NCBI GenBank assembly: GCA_002413305.1
Contig: DHWS01000064.1
Coordinates: forward strand, 1-17,425
From: Actinobacteria bacterium UBA5176
GTDB lineage: Bacteria; Actinomycetota; UBA4738
Reading direction: 5' to 3'
Length of the DNA: 17,425 nucleotides
The position numbers and the translations under genes are program-made. Numbering within the stretch: the first letter of the stretch is position 1; every line of letters starts with the position of its first letter. Under the pieces are notes generated by a model. The model made no database searches. It was given only the letters and a program-made list of their open reading frames with translations, and was not told the origin of the DNA. Shown one piece after another: positions 14,499 to 17,425 of the stretch.

Positions 14499-15796
14499 CC
14501 GCGTACGGCCGCCGTGTCCGGAGCCGAGGCCTGCGCCCCCTCGTCCCTTCGCCGGGAGAACACGTTCAGGAGCGGGAGCGTCATGAGGTTCGTGACCAGG
14601 GCCACCACCACGATGATGGTGAACGTGGCGGTGGTGATGATGTTCGCCTGCAGGCCGATCAGCCCCGCCACCAGGACCAGCAGGCCCCGGGTGTTGAGCA
14701 GGGCAGCCATCGTGCCGGTGTCGCTCCACGACAGCCCGAACACCTTGGCCGGGATCGCGGCCAGGAACTTCCCGCCGATCGCCGCAACCAGCACCAGGAT
14801 GAGGATGGGCAGCGTCTTCCCGTTGATGAGCTTCAAGTCGGAGCTGAACCCGGCGAAGGCGAAGAAGATCGGCAGCAGGAAGATCATCGCCACGTCGTGG
14901 ATCTTCGTCGCGATCCCTTTGCGCAGGGCGGGATCGGGCGGGATCAGCACGCCGAACAGGAACCCGCCGACCAGCGCGTTCACGCCCAGCCGGTCGGCGA
15001 GCAGCCCGTACAGCACCATCCCGACGAACGCGACGGCCATCGCGTCGCCGGTGGGCAGGCCGTCGCGCATGCGGGAGGGCATCCATCGGGCCAGGGCCGG
15101 CCGGACCACGAGGAACGACACCAGGATGAACCCGACCAGCAGGACGAGCTTCAACAGGAACTGGCCGTACGCGTGGTTGGCCACCGAGCTGGCGAACCCG
15201 ACGTACAGGAACATCAGCACCGACATGATCCCGGTGGTGGCCACGCCCAGGCCGCCCAGCGGCGAGTTCAGCTCGCCGCGCTCCATGAGGATGTGGGCCA
15301 TGACCGGGAAGGCCGTGACGGCCAGCGCCGCGCCGATGAACAAGGCGAACGGGAGGAAGTCGGAGCCGGCCGGGCCGGCGTATCGGCTGGTGTGCATCAG
15401 GGCGGCCACCGGGAAGCCCAGCAGCGCGGGGACCGCGACGGACAGCATGGCCAGCGTGCCGGCCTGCGGCACGCGCCGCCGGACCACGTTCAGGTCGTAT
15501 TCGATCCCGGCCAGGAACATGAACAGGATCAGGGCCACGGTGGCGAAGGCGCCGACGACCGGCCGGGCCTCGGCCGGGGCAAGGAAGAAAGACAGGTCGT
15601 GCCCGAGCAGGGTCGGCCCGAGCACCACTCCGGCCAGGATCTCGCCGACCACCCGGGGCTGCCCGATCCTGGTCATCAGGGCGCCCAGGACGCGGGCCAA
15701 GGCCACGATCAGCAGGACGTCCAGCAGGACGTAGGCGATGAGCGCGGGCCCGGCGACGTTTGCGTGCGGGGCGGGGTGCAGGATCGAAGCGATCAC
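14495..15796 (-). CDS. CPA2-family cation:proton antiporter
   Basis: 433 residues with about 12-13 membrane helices and a short charged tail. Motifs of the Na+/H+ exchanger superfamily (CPA2) are clear: IGQPRVVGEILAGVVLGPTL near the N-terminus, FLAGIEYDL on helix 4, FIGAALAVTAFPVMAHIL, and LGVNALVGGFLFGVLIPP. No regulatory RCK/TrkA domain is attached. It should exchange a monovalent cation for protons across the cytoplasmic membrane; the ion cannot be told from sequence. The GTG at 15796 overlaps the halogenase-like gene stop (GTGA), so the apparent 53-residue upstream extension is rejected. The genes on either side overlap it by four bases, so the three products are probably made in step. 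An antiporter beside a flavin enzyme could handle pH, ions or product export. Confidence 0.92.
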   Translation of the reverse strand: MIASILHPAPHANVAGPALIAYVLLDVLLIVALARVLGALMTRIGQPRVVGEILAGVVLGPTLLGHDLSFFLAPAEARPVVGAFATVALILFMFLAGIEYDLNVVRRRVPQAGTLAMLSVAVPALLGFPVAALMHTSRYAGPAGSDFLPFALFIGAALAVTAFPVMAHILMERGELNSPLGGLGVATTGIMSVLMFLYVGFASSVANHAYGQFLLKLVLLVGFILVSFLVVRPALARWMPSRMRDGLPTGDAMAVAFVGMVLYGLLADRLGVNALVGGFLFGVLIPPDPALRKGIATKIHDVAMIFLLPIFFAFAGFSSDLKLINGKTLPILILVLVAAIGGKFLAAIPAKVFGLSWSDTGTMAALLNTRGLLVLVAGLIGLQANIITTATFTIIVVVALVTNLMTLPLLNVFSRRRDEGAQASAPDTAAVRG

Positions 15797-17229
15797 CGCG
15801 ACACCTCCAACGAGGCCACGGGGGTGAAGGCCTTCGCGTCGGCCTCGGAGCCGCACCGCCGGCAGACGTAGATCTCCTTCTCGGGGATGTAGTCGGCCAC
15901 CCCCAGGCAGGTGGGGCAGGTCAGCGAATGGTCCCGGTCGGGGTCCATGGCCCACGGCCGCAGCAGGCTGCCAGGCGTGTTCATGACCTTCTCGTAGGAG
16001 TCCTGCATCTGGGCCAGGAGCTTGCGGGCTCGCTCCTGGGTCTCGGGGATGTACGGGTTCCCCTGGAGCGTCCGGACGATCGACTCGCGCCGATGCGGGG
16101 CGGTGGCGTAGCGGGTGAGGAGGTTCTGCAGCCGGTAGAACATCGAGATCAGTTCGTACCAGACGTCCACGCCGGTCTGGACGCGCGATTCGTACTCGGC
16201 GAACGCGCCGGCCTCGTCACCGGCCTGGAAGGACTTGGTGATGGTCTCGTAGGCATACTTCGCCGAGAACAGCGCCACGTCGACGCCCGAGGAGAAGATC
16301 GGGTCCACGAACCGCAGGGCGTCGCCGATCAGCAGCCAGCCCGGCCCGGCGAACCGGTCCACCTTGTAGGAGTAGTCGCCTTCGACCCACCACGGCCGGA
16401 CCCGGACGGCGTTCTTCATTGCGTCGGTGAAGGTCCGATTCCGCTTGACCAGGCTGTAGAAGAACTCCTCGTGGTCCATCCCGGTCTTCTGGAAGTCCTC
16501 CTTGTCCAGGACCACGCCCATCGAGGTCTTGCCGTTGCGAAGCGGGATGTGCCAGGTCCAGCCCTGGTTCAGGCCCAGGAAGTAGAACAGCGTGAAGCCC
16601 TTGAACCGCTCGGGGGGCTCGGTGACGCCCTCGAACCACGAGTAGATGCAGAACTGGTTGAAGTTCGAATCCTTATGCTTGAGCTTGAGCTGGTTCGCCA
16701 GCAGGCACCGCCGCCCGGTGGCGTCCACCACGACCTTGGCCCGCAGGTCGCGCTCCCAGCCGTCGGTGACCTGGGCGCGGACGCCCACCGCCCGGCCGTC
16801 CTCGAACAGCACTCGCTGCACTTTGACGCCCTGGAGGACCTTCACGCCGTGCTCGTGCGCGTGACGGAGCAGCATGGTGTCCATCTCGTCGCGCTCGATG
16901 TTGTACGTGTAGGGCTGCGGGCCGTTGGGGATGGGGTACTCAAACAGCCAGATCTCGACGAACTTCCACAGCGGCGATCGAGGAGCGTTCCAGCCGGTGC
17001 CCGGCTTGTGGATGAACCCCGCGTCGTTCAACTTATCGAGGAACCCGAGCTCCTGGAAGATCAGGTTCGTCGAAGGCGTGAGCGACTCACCCACGTGGTC
17101 GCGCGGGTGGATGTCCTTCTCCAGGATGATGACCTTCCGCCCATCACGGGCCAGAAAGGTGCCGAGCGCACTCCCGCCCGGGCCCCCGCCGATGATGATG
17201 ACATCGGCGTCTTCGCGCTGCTCAGCCAC
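15793..17229 (-). CDS. flavin-dependent halogenase-like monooxygenase with C-terminal zinc ribbon
   Basis: 478 residues. FAD binding: IIIGGGPGGSALGTFLARDG (11-30), then VGESL (46-50), VVDATGRR (167-174) and GDALRFVDP (302-310). Both halogenase hallmarks are present: WTWHIP (224-229, the WxWxIP motif) and FVDPIFSSG (307-315, the FxDPxFxSG motif). GFIHKPGTGW (71-80) resembles the stretch that carries the catalytic lysine in phenol/pyrrole-type halogenases, pointing to K75. The tail from about 435 has C438-x2-C441 and C456-x2-C459, a rubredoxin-like zinc ribbon that is not part of the usual fold. The substrate is unknown, and a geranylgeranyl-reductase-like non-halogenating oxidoreductase remains possible. 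GTG 17229 is supported by GGGAAGGGGG five bases upstream. It is the first gene of the operon with the antiporter. Confidence 0.85.
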   Translation of the reverse strand: MAEQREDADVIIIGGGPGGSALGTFLARDGRKVIILEKDIHPRDHVGESLTPSTNLIFQELGFLDKLNDAGFIHKPGTGWNAPRSPLWKFVEIWLFEYPIPNGPQPYTYNIERDEMDTMLLRHAHEHGVKVLQGVKVQRVLFEDGRAVGVRAQVTDGWERDLRAKVVVDATGRRCLLANQLKLKHKDSNFNQFCIYSWFEGVTEPPERFKGFTLFYFLGLNQGWTWHIPLRNGKTSMGVVLDKEDFQKTGMDHEEFFYSLVKRNRTFTDAMKNAVRVRPWWVEGDYSYKVDRFAGPGWLLIGDALRFVDPIFSSGVDVALFSAKYAYETITKSFQAGDEAGAFAEYESRVQTGVDVWYELISMFYRLQNLLTRYATAPHRRESIVRTLQGNPYIPETQERARKLLAQMQDSYEKVMNTPGSLLRPWAMDPDRDHSLTCPTCLGVADYIPEKEIYVCRRCGSEADAKAFTPVASLEVSR

Positions 17230-17234
17230 GATTG

Positions 17235-17244
17235 CCCCCTTCCC
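17235..17244 (-). promoter_or_regulatory. strong ribosome binding site of the halogenase-like gene
   Basis: On the minus strand GGGAAGGGGG ends five bases before the GTG at 17229. It fixes this start over other in-frame codons. It directly follows the 3' arm of the leader stem, so folding of the leader could affect ribosome access. Confidence 0.6.
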
Positions 17245-17296
17245 TGCGCATGGCCCGTTCGTCGCGCGGAGCCGCTTCCAGGAGTGCCATGCGCAG
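17244..17296 (-). promoter_or_regulatory. leader inverted repeat (11-base arms) of the halogenase operon
   Basis: CTGCGCATGGC at 17244-17254 and GCCATGCGCAG at 17286-17296 are perfect inverted arms around a 31-base loop. On the transcribed strand the 5' arm coincides with the predicted transcription start, and the 3' arm abuts the ribosome site. The RNA would thus begin with a stem-loop of about 53 bases. As DNA, the arms could equally be operator half-sites. The match is too long to expect by chance in so short a leader. Confidence 0.55.
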
Positions 17297-17302
17297 AGGA
17301 AG

Positions 17303-17331
17303 AGTATGGCAATTCGGTAATAACCTGTCGA
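17303..17331 (-). promoter_or_regulatory. sigma-70-type promoter of the halogenase operon
   Basis: On the minus strand the -35 box TCGACA (17326-17331, five of six to TTGACA) and the -10 box CATACT (17303-17308, four of six to TATAAT) are separated by exactly 17 bases. Transcription should start near 17296, about 67 bases before the GTG. It is the clearest promoter in the window and lies in a locally AT-richer stretch. Confidence 0.6.
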
Positions 17332-17425
17332 CCCCAGGTGGGATCACGCGGATCCCGACTGGATCTTGGGCGCGTCCGCGGGCAGTGGGAGACCCGATCC
17401 ACGGCACTGACGCTCCTATAGTCCG

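Noticed and set aside
14282..15871. A 529-residue plus-strand frame
   Set aside because: It is antisense to the antiporter and has repetitive charged composition typical of a shadow of a membrane protein gene.
15760..17421. A 553-residue plus-strand frame
   Set aside because: It is antisense to the halogenase-like gene, whose motifs are unambiguous, and shows no domain of its own.
17417..17422. TATAGT as a -10 box on the plus strand
   Set aside because: No acceptable -35 box lies 16-18 bases upstream and the downstream gene, if any, is outside the window.
1..17425. CRISPR arrays, tRNA or rRNA genes
   Set aside because: No regularly spaced direct repeats, cloverleaf or ribosomal RNA sequence was recognised on either strand.

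Overview
The window is very GC-rich. Many genes start with GTG, several genes overlap by 4 bases (GTGA or ATGA), and the gene families (OmpR regulator with histidine kinase, actinobacterial-type sugar/molybdoenzyme cluster, MacB-type ABC pair) point to an actinomycete-like bacterium, probably an uncultured member of Actinomycetota. That assignment is inferred from gene content and coding style only; there is no rRNA or marker gene to confirm it.

Layout. (1) 1-780 is a graveyard: the end of a broken MMPL-type transporter, a possible transposase scrap on the minus strand, and the tail of a class III adenylate/guanylate cyclase with a TGG-to-TGA change. (2) 781-2540 holds a secreted seven-bladed propeller of the streptogramin lyase (Vgb) fold on the minus strand, divergent from a TetR regulator broken by a one-base frameshift. 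(3) 2608-8686 is a sugar and envelope cluster. It has a plus-strand NAD-dependent epimerase with a zinc-knuckle-like insert, and a convergent, tightly overlapping minus-strand operon running GT2 glycosyltransferase, DUF2064/TIGR04282 transferase, SAM methyltransferase, membrane-bound sulfite-oxidase-fold molybdoenzyme. A divergent GT-C-like polytopic membrane protein follows. (4) 8756-13528 is a plus-strand run: OmpR-type response regulator, four-helix histidine kinase with almost no external sensor, MacB/LolD-type ATPase, FtsX/MacB permease, and an SGNH-hydrolase lipoprotein. (5) 13529-14288 is a second decayed stretch: the 3' end of an IS6-family element with its terminal repeat, and a frameshifted MTH938-like (DUF498) pseudogene. 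(6) 14289-17331 is a three-gene minus-strand operon with a recognisable promoter and a leader stem-loop. It encodes a flavin-dependent halogenase-like enzyme with a C-terminal zinc ribbon, a CPA2 cation:proton antiporter and a 69-residue cysteine-rich protein, all translationally coupled.

How the genes may work together. The epimerase, the glycosyltransferases, DUF2064 and the methyltransferase suggest that a surface glycan or glycolipid is made and modified, with the molybdoenzyme acting at the membrane. The two-component system and ABC/lipoprotein set looks like an envelope-sensing and remodelling unit. The halogenase-antiporter-zinc ribbon operon is the best candidate for an unusual system: the WxWxIP and FxDPxFxSG motifs of flavin halogenases are both present, yet no biosynthetic genes are visible beside it, and the zinc ribbon tail is not part of the standard halogenase fold.
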